The notes beneath the pieces were generated by a model that was given only the letters and a program-made list of their open reading frames with translations, was not told where the DNA came from and ran no database searches. Shown piece after piece: positions 31,679-38,110 of a DNA stretch of 38,110 nucleotides. The translations under genes were made by a program, and so were the position numbers. Each line of letters begins with the position of its first letter. Within the stretch, counting starts at the first letter, position 1. Origin of the DNA: Mucilaginibacter arboris (GTDB lineage: Bacteria; Bacteroidota; Bacteroidia; Sphingobacteriales; Sphingobacteriaceae). The stretch is from positions 1 to 38,110 of the forward strand of contig NZ_WPIK01000022.1 in the NCBI RefSeq assembly GCF_009754915.1. Direction: 5' to 3'.

Positions 31679-31989
31679 GGCCTGTTTAAATTTTGTCTTT
31701 TTTTGATGCTCCTTTGATGCCATCATTTTTTGTGTTTTTGGTTTTTTGGCTAAAGCCGGTAGCCGGTTATCCTTTGTCCACGGCCTAAAGGCCGTGGCAA
31801 CCGCAATTTAAACCTGACTATACGTTCTGTGCGCACAGCGCCAATTCAGCATTAATAAACAAAGATCTGTTGTAAAAAATACGCTTTAAAATTGCCACGG
31901 CCTTCAGGCCGTGGTGGTATAAACGCAGGGGGCGGCTTTAGCCAAAAAAGGGGCACACAAAAAATTACGGAATAAATTTTAAACAGGCC
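31679..31989. mobile_element. 311-bp nested inverted-repeat element (MITE/REP-like)
   Basis: Non-coding element with mirrored layers. Outer ends: GGCCTGTTTAAA (31679-31690) and TTTAAACAGGCC (31978-31989). Next: TTTTTTGTG and CACAAAAAA. Next: a perfect 17-bp pair, TTTTTTGGCTAAAGCCG (31742-31758) and CGGCTTTAGCCAAAAAA (31933-31949). Inner: two short palindromes of the form CCACGGCC-4-GGCCGTGG near 31779 and 31895, the hallmark shape of REP/BIME sequences. A TTA flanks both ends (31675-31677, 31990-31992), compatible with a 3-bp target duplication. No transposase gene nearby; presumably moved in trans. Confidence 0.7.
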
Positions 31990-32019
31990 TTAATGCTCCG
32001 GTTTTGATTTTTTGGGGCC

Positions 32020-32045
32020 GATGCTTCTTTTATCACCTAAAAATG
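32020..32045 (+). repeat. Dispersed repeat, single copy, forward
   Basis: GATGCTTCTTTTA + TCACC + TAAAAATG, an exact match to the extended consensus, in the same orientation as the copy at 31649 across the palindromic element. Confidence 0.93.
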
Positions 32046-32179
32046 TTAATCTTTAGGTTTTGGTTCTTGGTGTCGATGCTTCCTGTGCAGGTTTAAACCG
32101 GGCCATAAAAGTTTAAACAACTTCATTAATAAAATTTATTAAACAGGCATCTCTGCTGATATTAAGTAACAATAAGTTT

Positions 32180-32206
32180 ACCAGCCCTAAATTGAGCTGG
32201 TTTTTT
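32180..32206 (+). terminator. Intrinsic terminator or attenuator before the M1 peptidase
   Basis: ACCAGC / GCTGGT stem with a 10-base loop and six T. It ends 48 bp upstream of the peptidase ATG with no gene ending just before it, so it may end a leader or small RNA. Confidence 0.6.
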
Positions 32207-32253
32207 CTTAATTATGTGTTTTGTTTGTTGTAGAAATGATAATTAAAGAAAGA

Positions 32254-34308
32254 ATGAAATTAAAATTTATACCTGCCTGTACGCTTGCTTTGCTATTTGC
32301 TGCTGCTGTTGTTTCTGCCCAGCAAACGCCGCCACCGCCTCCTGCCGCCGCCCAGCCTGCTGCCCCGCGAAGGCCAGATTTTAACCGGATCCAGGAACCG
32401 CAAATCCAAACCAATTACAATTACCACGATGCTTTTGCACCATTTTTTTATACCAAAAATGGCAACGAATACCGTTCGGCAGGGGGGCAGCCGGGACCAA
32501 AATACTGGCAAAACCGGGCAGATTATCAATTATCTGTTTCGCTGATCGACCAAACCAATGAGATCACCGGCACGGAAATCCTGACTTACACCAACAACAG
32601 TCCGGATAAATTAGGTTTTCTGTGGATGCAGTTAGACCAGAATTTGTTCCGGCAGGATTCGCGCGGCTCGGCTATTGTTCCGATAATAGGCAGCCGTAAT
32701 GGCGGCCACGGCCAGGTTTTTGATGCCGGATATAAAATTAAGTCGGTAAAAGTAGTATCCGGGGGAAAAGGAAAAGCCAGCGAAACAGCGGTAAAATTCA
32801 TAATCAATGATACCCGGATGCAGGTTTTTCTACCAGGTAATCTGAATGCTGGCGGCGGACAAGTAAAACTGAAAATAGAATACAGCTTTATCGAACCCAA
32901 TTATGGCTCCGATAGAACCGGCTACCTGGATACTAAAAACGGTAAAATTTACACTATTGCCCAATGGTACCCACGCATGTATGTATATGATGACGTGATG
33001 GGATGGAACGCCCTGCCTTATACTGGCCCCGGCGAGTTTTACCTGGAATACGGCGATTTCGATATTAACATTACAGCACCTGCCAACCATATTGTGGTTT
33101 CTTCAGGAGAACTGCAAAACCCGCAGGAAGTTTATACAGCAGAGCAGTTAAAGCGTTGGGCTGCAGCAGCAAAAAGCGATCAAACGGTAATGATCCGTAC
33201 GGCCGATGAAGTAACCAGCAAAGCTTCGCGCCCGGCTGGCAGATCAACCTTAACCTGGCACTTTAAACTTAAAAATGCACGCGATGCTTCCTGGGCTTCT
33301 TCTGCAGCTTTTATGGTAGATGCTGCCAAAATGAATTTGCCGAGCGGCCGCAAAGCCATGTCTATTTCTGCTTATCCGGTAGAAAGTGCCGGTAATGATG
33401 CCTGGGGCCGGTCTACAGAATACACTAAAAAGTCTATTGAGTTTAACTCTGCCAAATGGTACGAGTTCACTTACCCAAATGCCACAACCGTTGCCGGTAT
33501 TGTTGGCGGCATGGAATATCCCGGGATCGTTTTCTGCGGATATACAGCCAAAGGCCGCTCGCTTTGGGGCGTAAACGATCATGAGTTTGGCCACAACTGG
33601 TTCCCGATGATCGTTGGTTCCAACGAAAGGTTGTACGGCTGGATGGACGAAGGTTTCAATACGTTCATCAATACACTTTCTACCGCCAATTTTAATAATG
33701 GCGAATATAAACCTGCTAATCCGCCAAATATGCACCTGATTGGCGCCCGCTTTACCGATCCTGCATTAGAGCCGATTTTAAGTCCGGTTGACGGTATAAA
33801 AGAAAGGAACAACGGAACCTTATTGTATTCTAAACCAAGTGCCGGTTTGGTTTTGCTGCGTGAACAGATTTTAGGCCCGGAACGTTTTGACCGTGCTTTT
33901 CAAACATATATTAACCGCTGGGCTTTTAAACATCCTACACCTGACGATTTTTTCAGGACGATGGAAAACGTTTCAGGCGAAAGCTTAAATTGGTTCTGGA
34001 GAAGCTGGTTCCAGAACAACTGGCGTTTAGACCAAGGTGTCCGCGAGGTGAAATATGTAGATAATGACCCGGCAAAAGGAGCATTGATCACGATTGATAA
34101 CCTTGAAAAAATGCCCATGCCAGTCATCCTGGAAATTAAAACCGAAAGCGGCAAAACCAGCCGTGTAAAACTGCCGGTAGAAATCTGGATGCGCAACAAC
34201 ACCTGGACGTTCCGCTATCCATCCACAGAAAAAATAGAATCGGTAACTTCTGATCCTGACCATGTACTTCCTGATTATAACGAAGAAAACAACGTCTGGA
34301 AAAAATAA
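32254..34308 (+). CDS. M1-family zinc metallopeptidase (secreted)
   Basis: 684-residue exported gluzincin aminopeptidase-like enzyme. ATG 32254 gives a signal peptide ([22 protein letters not shown]); an in-frame start 33 bases earlier is unlikely. A Pro-rich linker ([15 protein letters not shown]) follows. The zinc site is HEFGH (His443, Glu444, His447) with the third ligand Glu466 in WMDEGFN, exactly the HExxH-18-E spacing of M1. GGMEYPG just before it is the exopeptidase GxMEN-like motif in a variant form. Likely periplasmic or outer-surface peptide degradation. An intrinsic terminator follows. Confidence 0.94.
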   Translation: MKLKFIPACTLALLFAAAVVSAQQTPPPPPAAAQPAAPRRPDFNRIQEPQIQTNYNYHDAFAPFFYTKNGNEYRSAGGQPGPKYWQNRADYQLSVSLIDQTNEITGTEILTYTNNSPDKLGFLWMQLDQNLFRQDSRGSAIVPIIGSRNGGHGQVFDAGYKIKSVKVVSGGKGKASETAVKFIINDTRMQVFLPGNLNAGGGQVKLKIEYSFIEPNYGSDRTGYLDTKNGKIYTIAQWYPRMYVYDDVMGWNALPYTGPGEFYLEYGDFDINITAPANHIVVSSGELQNPQEVYTAEQLKRWAAAAKSDQTVMIRTADEVTSKASRPAGRSTLTWHFKLKNARDASWASSAAFMVDAAKMNLPSGRKAMSISAYPVESAGNDAWGRSTEYTKKSIEFNSAKWYEFTYPNATTVAGIVGGMEYPGIVFCGYTAKGRSLWGVNDHEFGHNWFPMIVGSNERLYGWMDEGFNTFINTLSTANFNNGEYKPANPPNMHLIGARFTDPALEPILSPVDGIKERNNGTLLYSKPSAGLVLLREQILGPERFDRAFQTYINRWAFKHPTPDDFFRTMENVSGESLNWFWRSWFQNNWRLDQGVREVKYVDNDPAKGALITIDNLEKMPMPVILEIKTESGKTSRVKLPVEIWMRNNTWTFRYPSTEKIESVTSDPDHVLPDYNEENNVWKK

Positions 34309-34337
34309 AGCAGCACGTTATATTTTATTTATAAAAG

Positions 34338-34363
34338 AGCTCTGGAAAAACCAGGGCTTTTTT
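34338..34363 (+). terminator. Intrinsic terminator after the M1 peptidase
   Basis: AGCTCTGG / CCAGGGCT (8 bp, one G-U pair), AAAAA loop, followed by six T; starts 30 bp after the peptidase stop. Confidence 0.88.
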
Positions 34364-34429
34364 AGTTTTTAAACAGCATCAGCACAAATGAACTTATCAT
34401 TATTATTGTATTAATTATCTGCCTAATCA

Positions 34430-35554
34430 ATGAAATTACTTTCCTGTGCTGCTGCAAAAGGCAAGTTTTTGCCTGTGCTTCTTTTAGCCCTATTTTCTGC
34501 TAAGGCCTTGCCCGCGCAAAATAGGAGTAACAGTATAGAGGTTTCGCCTTATTACAATGTTTCCATGTTTTCTTCGGAAAAGAATAATTTACAGGGAAGT
34601 GCCTGGGGCGGCGATGTGATTTACCATATTGACATGCATGAAAATAAAACAGACTGGGTTAGGTTGTTACACGTGCAGGATGTAGGCATGGCGTTTTCTT
34701 ACCATAACATGCAGCAAGTTGCGTTAACAAGTAATCCAAGTACAAAAGGTTTTTTAGGAGATGCTTATGGTTTAACAGCTAAATTGAGCATTGCGCTTGC
34801 AAATGCAGGTAACACACAGTTATTGCTTACCCCTGGTTTTGGCTTTGTTTATTCAACTGAATCTTACTTTACCAATCAAAGTCCTTTGGTTGGCAGTCAT
34901 ATTAATCTGGCTTCAGAAATAGGGCTAAAAGTGGTAACATCAATATCAAAATTAACACGTATAGTAGCCGGGGTTGGGGTATTTCATTATTCTAATGGTG
35001 CTTATAGGCTGCCCAATAATGGTATTAATGCGTTAAATATATCAGCAGGTATTGTTCAAAACATCAATCAGCCTGGCCCTATCCACCCGGCTTCTGCATT
35101 TTCGGTTTATAAACATTCTTTTGAGTTTGGTGCCGATATTGGCCGTCGCGCAGTTTTTAAAAGCAAGGATGGTTATTATAAATCCGGAATTTACGCCGGG
35201 TACAATTATCGCGTTAATCCGGTTTTTAGCCTTAAAGCCGCAACAGATGCTGTTTATTATTACAAAACATTTGATATAAATAATTTTGCACAAACTTATC
35301 AGGGCAACGGTACATCCTACGATAAAGTAAGGGTTGGGCTAAGTTTAGGTGGAGATTTGTGGATAGGCAGGTTAGCACTAATGGCAAACTACGGATACTA
35401 CCTGCATTATAAAAGTTATTTACCCAACAAATATTACTGGACGGCAGGCTTTAAATATTATATAGCTACCTGGGTTGCTCTTTCAGCAAAAATGTATGTT
35501 AACCATACCGATGCAGATTTTGCAGGATTTGGCCTGCTGTTCCGTGTACATTGA
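34430..35554 (+). CDS. PagL-like lipid A 3-O-deacylase / acyloxyacyl hydrolase family
   Basis: 374-residue exported beta-barrel protein. A signal peptide spans about residues 1-29 (LLLALFSAKALPA, then QN). The catalytic signature of outer-membrane lipid A deacylases is visible as VGVFHYSNGAYRLPNNGIN (His-x-Ser-Asn), and alternating aromatic strands continue to a terminal GFGLLFRVH. It should remove the 3-linked acyl chain from lipid A in the outer membrane; it is about twice the length of Pseudomonas PagL, as is common for Bacteroidota relatives. The TGA stop (35552-35554) runs into a dispersed repeat, and another core (34476) is in the signal peptide. Confidence 0.85.
   Translation: MKLLSCAAAKGKFLPVLLLALFSAKALPAQNRSNSIEVSPYYNVSMFSSEKNNLQGSAWGGDVIYHIDMHENKTDWVRLLHVQDVGMAFSYHNMQQVALTSNPSTKGFLGDAYGLTAKLSIALANAGNTQLLLTPGFGFVYSTESYFTNQSPLVGSHINLASEIGLKVVTSISKLTRIVAGVGVFHYSNGAYRLPNNGINALNISAGIVQNINQPGPIHPASAFSVYKHSFEFGADIGRRAVFKSKDGYYKSGIYAGYNYRVNPVFSLKAATDAVYYYKTFDINNFAQTYQGNGTSYDKVRVGLSLGGDLWIGRLALMANYGYYLHYKSYLPNKYYWTAGFKYYIATWVALSAKMYVNHTDADFAGFGLLFRVH
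34475..34487 (+). repeat. Dispersed repeat core in a signal-peptide coding region
   Basis: GTGCTTCTTTTA encodes VLLL within the hydrophobic core of the deacylase signal peptide. No A-run follows, so it could be a chance match favoured by Leu-rich coding. Confidence 0.5.
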
Positions 35555-35578
35555 TACTTCTTTTACCGGCAAAAAATT
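35553..35578 (+). repeat. Dispersed repeat variant overlapping a stop codon
   Basis: GATACTTCTTTTA + CCGGC + AAAAAATT, one core mismatch. The GA completes the TGA stop of the deacylase gene. Confidence 0.85.
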
Positions 35579-35614
35579 TACACAACTTTTAAATCAAATA
35601 AGAGTTATGTGTAC

Positions 35615-36295
35615 ATGAACATCCGCATTCTGATTATTGCTGCTATTGGCTTATTTAACGGAGCCCTTCATGCGCAAACTGTTTTAAAAGGAACGGTTTA
35701 TGAAGGAAAGGCTTCGCACAAACTGTCTAATGTTTTTATCCGCGACATCAACTCAAAAGAAATTGCACTAACAGATAATTCTGGCAATTTCAGTATCCGC
35801 ACGGCTATTAACCATACGCTTATATTTTCTTCGCCCGGTTATATTTCAGATACTTTATATCTGGTTGATTTGAAACCCAAACGGGTAGAACTCTCTTTTC
35901 AGGGCATTTCTTTAAACCAGGTAAATATCACTTCAACCCGTACTTTTAACCCGCGCGAAGAATATCCGGATGTGTACGAAAAAAGCAAGTTTGCCCTGTC
36001 GCCTTCCCGTATTTTTGGAAAAGAAGCCAAAGATGCCCGCCGTTTAAAGCGTTATTTTGACCGCGAAGCCGACGAACGGAAAATAGATTCTATTTTTAAC
36101 CCCGTTTACGTTAGCAGTGTTGTACCTTTAAAAGGCCGCGAGCTGGAAGATTTCATGACGATGTACCGACCTTCGCTATCTTTCCTTCAAAAAACGCCGC
36201 ACTCATCGCTCACCCTCTACATTAATGATTCCTACAAAAAGTTTATGGCCTTACCGCCCGAAAAACGTAGCATACAACGGTTATCAGCCAACTAA
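35615..36295 (+). CDS. Exported carboxypeptidase-regulatory-like domain protein
   Basis: 226-residue protein: signal peptide (MNIRILIIAAIGLFNGALHA), then a carboxypeptidase-D regulatory-like beta sandwich (LKGTVYEGKASHKLSNVFIR, DNSGNFSIRT, LIFSSPGYISDTL), then a charged helical region (FGKEAKDARRLKRYFDREAD) and a C-terminal basic tail. A GTG six bases upstream is in frame; the ATG at 35615 gives the cleaner signal peptide. These proteins resemble the N-terminus of SusC-type receptors without the barrel, and their role is not known. It may belong with the deacylase 60 bp upstream. Confidence 0.8.
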   Translation: MNIRILIIAAIGLFNGALHAQTVLKGTVYEGKASHKLSNVFIRDINSKEIALTDNSGNFSIRTAINHTLIFSSPGYISDTLYLVDLKPKRVELSFQGISLNQVNITSTRTFNPREEYPDVYEKSKFALSPSRIFGKEAKDARRLKRYFDREADERKIDSIFNPVYVSSVVPLKGRELEDFMTMYRPSLSFLQKTPHSSLTLYINDSYKKFMALPPEKRSIQRLSAN

Positions 36296-36350
36296 TTATT
36301 ACGATTTACGTAGGAATAAAAGCATCAGGTTATATTGCAAATACAAATTT

Positions 36351-36370
36351 TTATATGATAAAAGAAGCAG
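36351..36370 (-). repeat. Dispersed repeat supplying a start codon
   Basis: Minus strand: TGCTTCTTTTA + TCATA + TAAAAATT. On the plus strand ATGATAAAAGAAGCA gives the ATG and codons IKEA of the DUF2147 gene. A degenerate partner (AATAAAAGCATC) lies about 40 bp upstream. Confidence 0.85.
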
Positions 36371-36852
36371 GGAAAGTGATTAAGGACCAACACGTTTTGT
36401 TTAGTTTTTTAGTTTTATTGCTGATAACAGGGGGGCTGAAAAAAGCAGAAGCACAGGCAGTTGCGCCGGCTGATAAAATTTGCGGCAAATGGATGTCAGA
36501 AGAAAAAAATTGTATTGTAAATGTATATAAATCTGGCAATGAATTTGGCGCAAAATTAATGTGGTTTAATGATTCGGATGATAAAAGTCAGCCCATGAAT
36601 GCCCGTACCGATTATAAAAACCCGGATCCAACCCTTCGGAAAAGGAAACTGATCGGGATGGAAGTGCTGGAGAACTTAACGTACAACCCCGCTACCAATT
36701 CCTGGGAAAACGGCATCATTTACGATGCCAAGAGCGGCCATAAATGGAGTTCGGCTGCTTCTTTGGCCGCTAATAATACAAACATATTAAAAGTTACCGG
36801 TTACTGGCATTTTAAGTTTCTCGGCAAAACCATGACTTTTAACAGGATGTAA
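36355..36852 (+). CDS. DUF2147-family exported protein
   Basis: 165-residue protein of the DUF2147 family of small lipocalin-like secreted proteins. The mature part follows the family: KICGKWMSEEKNCIVNVYK, GAKLMWFNDSDD, KLIGMEVLENLTYNPATNSW, GIIYDAKSGHKWSS and LKVTGYWHFKFLGKTMTFNR. An N-terminal hydrophobic segment (LFSFLVLLLITGG) acts as signal peptide, preceded by an unusually long charged stretch (MIKEAGKVIKDQH) whose first codons are a dispersed repeat copy. The true start might therefore be downstream, for example a GTG near 36376. Function unknown. Confidence 0.82.
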   Translation: MIKEAGKVIKDQHVLFSFLVLLLITGGLKKAEAQAVAPADKICGKWMSEEKNCIVNVYKSGNEFGAKLMWFNDSDDKSQPMNARTDYKNPDPTLRKRKLIGMEVLENLTYNPATNSWENGIIYDAKSGHKWSSAASLAANNTNILKVTGYWHFKFLGKTMTFNRM

Positions 36853-36858
36853 ATCTGC

Positions 36859-36881
36859 ATGCTTCTTTTATCGACCCAAAA
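36859..36881 (+). repeat. Dispersed repeat, single copy, forward
   Basis: ATGCTTCTTTTA + TCGAC + CCAAAAC. It lies in the 38-bp gap between the DUF2147 and cupin genes, 7 bp after one stop and 10 bp before the next start. Confidence 0.85.
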
Positions 36882-36890
36882 CCTGTATCC

Positions 36891-37250
36891 ATGATCAAAG
36901 CTTACCAACTTATTACTGGGGTCGACGGGCATTCTCATATTCTAATCGGGCATGTAGCAGAAAATAGCATCAGCAAAGCCGTTTCCATTCATTTTAAAGA
37001 AACGCCTGCCGGTACTTTTTACAACTGGCACCCTGCACCAGCCACACAATTTGTGCTCACTTTAACCGGCACTTTAGAATTTACTGTTTTTAGCGGAGAA
37101 AAATTTACGTTAAAAACAGGCGAAGTTTTAATTGCAATGGACACGACCGGAAGTGGCCATACCTGGCAAATGTTGGGCAACGAACCCTGGAAACGCGCCT
37201 ACATAGTTTTTGCAGAAGGAGAAAATATTGATTTTGTAGCGAAAGTTTGA
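36891..37250 (+). CDS. Cupin-domain protein
   Basis: 119-residue single-domain cupin. A six-stranded pattern can be followed: AVSIHFKETPAGTFYNWHPA, QFVLTLTGTLEFTVFSGEKF, LKTGEVLIAMDTTGSGHTWQ and AYIVFAE. Metal-binding His residues of the two cupin motifs are only partly present (WHPA, GHTW), so an enzymatic role is uncertain and a regulatory or binding role is possible. It is 38 bp after DUF2147 in the same direction, with a dispersed repeat between them. Confidence 0.85.
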   Translation: MIKAYQLITGVDGHSHILIGHVAENSISKAVSIHFKETPAGTFYNWHPAPATQFVLTLTGTLEFTVFSGEKFTLKTGEVLIAMDTTGSGHTWQMLGNEPWKRAYIVFAEGENIDFVAKV

Positions 37251-37471
37251 ATAAAAATTCAAACGGCAAAGAGGTTTGTTAAAGAAGAAATTGATGTAGT
37301 AGAAACTTTTGTCGGCACTATTTATGTTAGAAGCGAATTCCTGATTTCGTATTGCTTATAAATTACTGCAATGCTTCTTTTATCAGCATAAAATCTTTTA
37401 ATTTAGGAAGAGGAAAAATCATTAAACTAATCTAATGTTAGTTTGTAAATATTATCTCAAATAATATTTTA
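37251..37471. other. Intergenic region with one dispersed repeat
   Basis: 221 bp; apart from the repeat at 37371-37395 no gene, RNA or clear promoter was seen. Confidence 0.5.
37371..37395 (+). repeat. Dispersed repeat, single copy, forward
   Basis: ATGCTTCTTTTA + TCAGC + ATAAAATC, about 77 bp upstream of the aldo/keto reductase start. Confidence 0.88.
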
Positions 37472-38110
37472 ATGAACAACCCTCAAATAATTACCATTGC
37501 CGGCAAAAGCAATCATCCTTTACAGGTAAAACGTTTTGGTTACGGCACCATGCGCTTAACCGGCGAAGGCATTTACGGCGAACCACCAAACCGGCCCGAA
37601 GCATTAGCAATATTAAAACAAGCGGTAAAAAGCGGTATTGATTTTATTGATACGGCTGATTATTACGGCGAAGATGTTACCAACCGTTTAATTCAGGAAG
37701 CTTTGTACCCTTACCCTGATGATCTGGTTATTTGTACCAAAGTTGGCGGTGCGCGTAAACCCGATAAAAGCTGGATTAGTTTTAACACGCCGGAAAATTT
37801 GCGCAGCAGTATTGATAACAACTTGCGGACACTAAAACTCGATCAAATAACTTTAGTACATTTTAGGGTAATGCCAGGCAGTACATCTTTCGAAAAATCG
37901 ATGGAAGCAATGTTTGCCATGCAGCAGGAAGGCAAAATTTTACATGTTGGCGTTAGCAATGTTGATGCAGCAGAATTGGAAACAGCCATGCAAATGGGCA
38001 ATATTGCGACGGTAGAAAACATGTACGGGCACGGGCAACGTATTACCATAAAATCAGCTTACGGAGAAAACAGGGGCGCAGAAGAAGTATTGGAAATTTG
38101 TGAAAAAAAT
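37472..38110 (+). CDS. Aldo/keto reductase (partial, cut by window end)
   Basis: The first 213 codons of an NADPH-dependent aldo/keto reductase; the frame is open to the last base of the window. Visible: KRFGYGTMRLTGEGIYG, the catalytic DTADYYGED (Asp and Tyr), ICTKVGGAR (catalytic Lys), DNNLRTLKLDQITLVHFRV (active-site His) and GKILHVGVSNVDAAELE, the family's central signature. Substrate unknown. The start ATG at 37472 is preceded by an AT-rich leader. Only the NADP-binding C-terminus is missing, so nothing suggests it is broken. Confidence 0.93.
   Translation, partial: MNNPQIITIAGKSNHPLQVKRFGYGTMRLTGEGIYGEPPNRPEALAILKQAVKSGIDFIDTADYYGEDVTNRLIQEALYPYPDDLVICTKVGGARKPDKSWISFNTPENLRSSIDNNLRTLKLDQITLVHFRVMPGSTSFEKSMEAMFAMQQEGKILHVGVSNVDAAELETAMQMGNIATVENMYGHGQRITIKSAYGENRGAEEVLEICEKN

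Larger units (their letters stand above)
31610..32253. other. Repeat-dense intergenic region
   Basis: 644 bp with no gene: two full dispersed repeats (31649, 32020), a degenerate copy near 32075 (GATGCTTCCTGTGCAGGTTT), a 311-bp nested palindromic element between them, and an intrinsic terminator before the peptidase gene. Confidence 0.75.

Noticed and set aside
32208-32529. Frames rich in Gly/Trp/Arg opposite the start of the M1 peptidase
   Set aside because: They mirror the GC-rich Pro/Ala linker of the real gene and have no start signals or domain pattern.
24-37395. CRISPR array or tandem repeat reading of the dispersed motif
   Set aside because: Copies are irregularly spaced by hundreds to thousands of bases, occur in both orientations and have no spacer pattern or cas genes.
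24-37395. KOPS-like chromosome-polarity motif
   Set aside because: The motif is found 17 times on one strand and 13 on the other and often as inverted pairs, so it carries little direction.
24-37395. Motif as simple intrinsic terminator
   Set aside because: Many copies are single, lack T-runs, lie in divergent promoter regions or inside genes.

Overview
The window is a Bacteroidota chromosome segment, most likely from Sphingobacteriaceae (Pedobacter/Mucilaginibacter-like). The evidence is moderate AT-richness, promoter-like TAnnTTTG boxes, SusC/TonB-type regulatory and beta-barrel domains, an alpha-2-macroglobulin giant, and a carotenoid cluster using the small membrane (CrtYcd/CarR-type) lycopene cyclase with phytoene synthase, phytoene desaturase and a CrtZ-type hydroxylase. 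Genus assignment is inference. No phage, IS transposase, rRNA or CRISPR array was seen.

Layout. 1-2.3 kb: DinB-like protein, a small unknown protein, an SDR oxidoreductase and a tiny membrane protein. 2.5-5.3 kb: a compact type II restriction-modification island (Vsr nicking enzyme, C5-cytosine methyltransferase, PD-(D/E)xK endonuclease). 5.4-11.5 kb: DUF72 protein, large outer-membrane beta-barrel receptor, a GAF-domain gene relic, GNAT acetyltransferase, a candidate small RNA and a secreted NTF2-like protein. 11.5-14.4 kb: VOC and AraC genes divergent from a MocR/PdxR-type regulator, with direct repeats between them. 14.5 kb: tRNA-Asn. 14.7-22.5 kb: PfkB kinase; operon crtB - secreted unknown - crtYcd - cytochrome b5-like; divergent crtI; convergent ECF sigma factor; murB; a DUF433/DUF5615 toxin-antitoxin pair; crtZ. 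Together the crt genes should convert geranylgeranyl diphosphate through phytoene, lycopene and beta-carotene to a zeaxanthin-type pigment. 22.6-30.6 kb: dihydrolipoyl dehydrogenase and a 2148-residue alpha-2-macroglobulin with a SusC-like insert. 30.8-32.2 kb: a broken outer-membrane receptor tail, an ArsC/Spx-like protein and a 311-bp nested palindromic element. 32.2-38.1 kb: M1 metallopeptidase, PagL-like lipid A deacylase, carboxypeptidase-regulatory-domain protein, DUF2147 protein, cupin and a truncated aldo/keto reductase.

The most striking signal is not a gene. The 11-mer TGCTTCTTTTA occurs exactly 30 times by my hand count, on both strands (17 forward, 13 reverse), against about 0.02 expected for an unbiased 11-mer. 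Most copies extend to RATGCTTCTTTTA, then five variable bases, then an A-run (TAAAAA-like). Copies lie between genes as singles or inverted pairs, sit exactly on gene ends and starts, and also occur inside coding sequences, where the A-run is often kept. This density and architecture resemble the DNA uptake sequences of Neisseriaceae and Pasteurellaceae more than a terminator or a transposon. A DNA-uptake-like or other genome-wide protein-recognised motif in this lineage is the main hypothesis to test.
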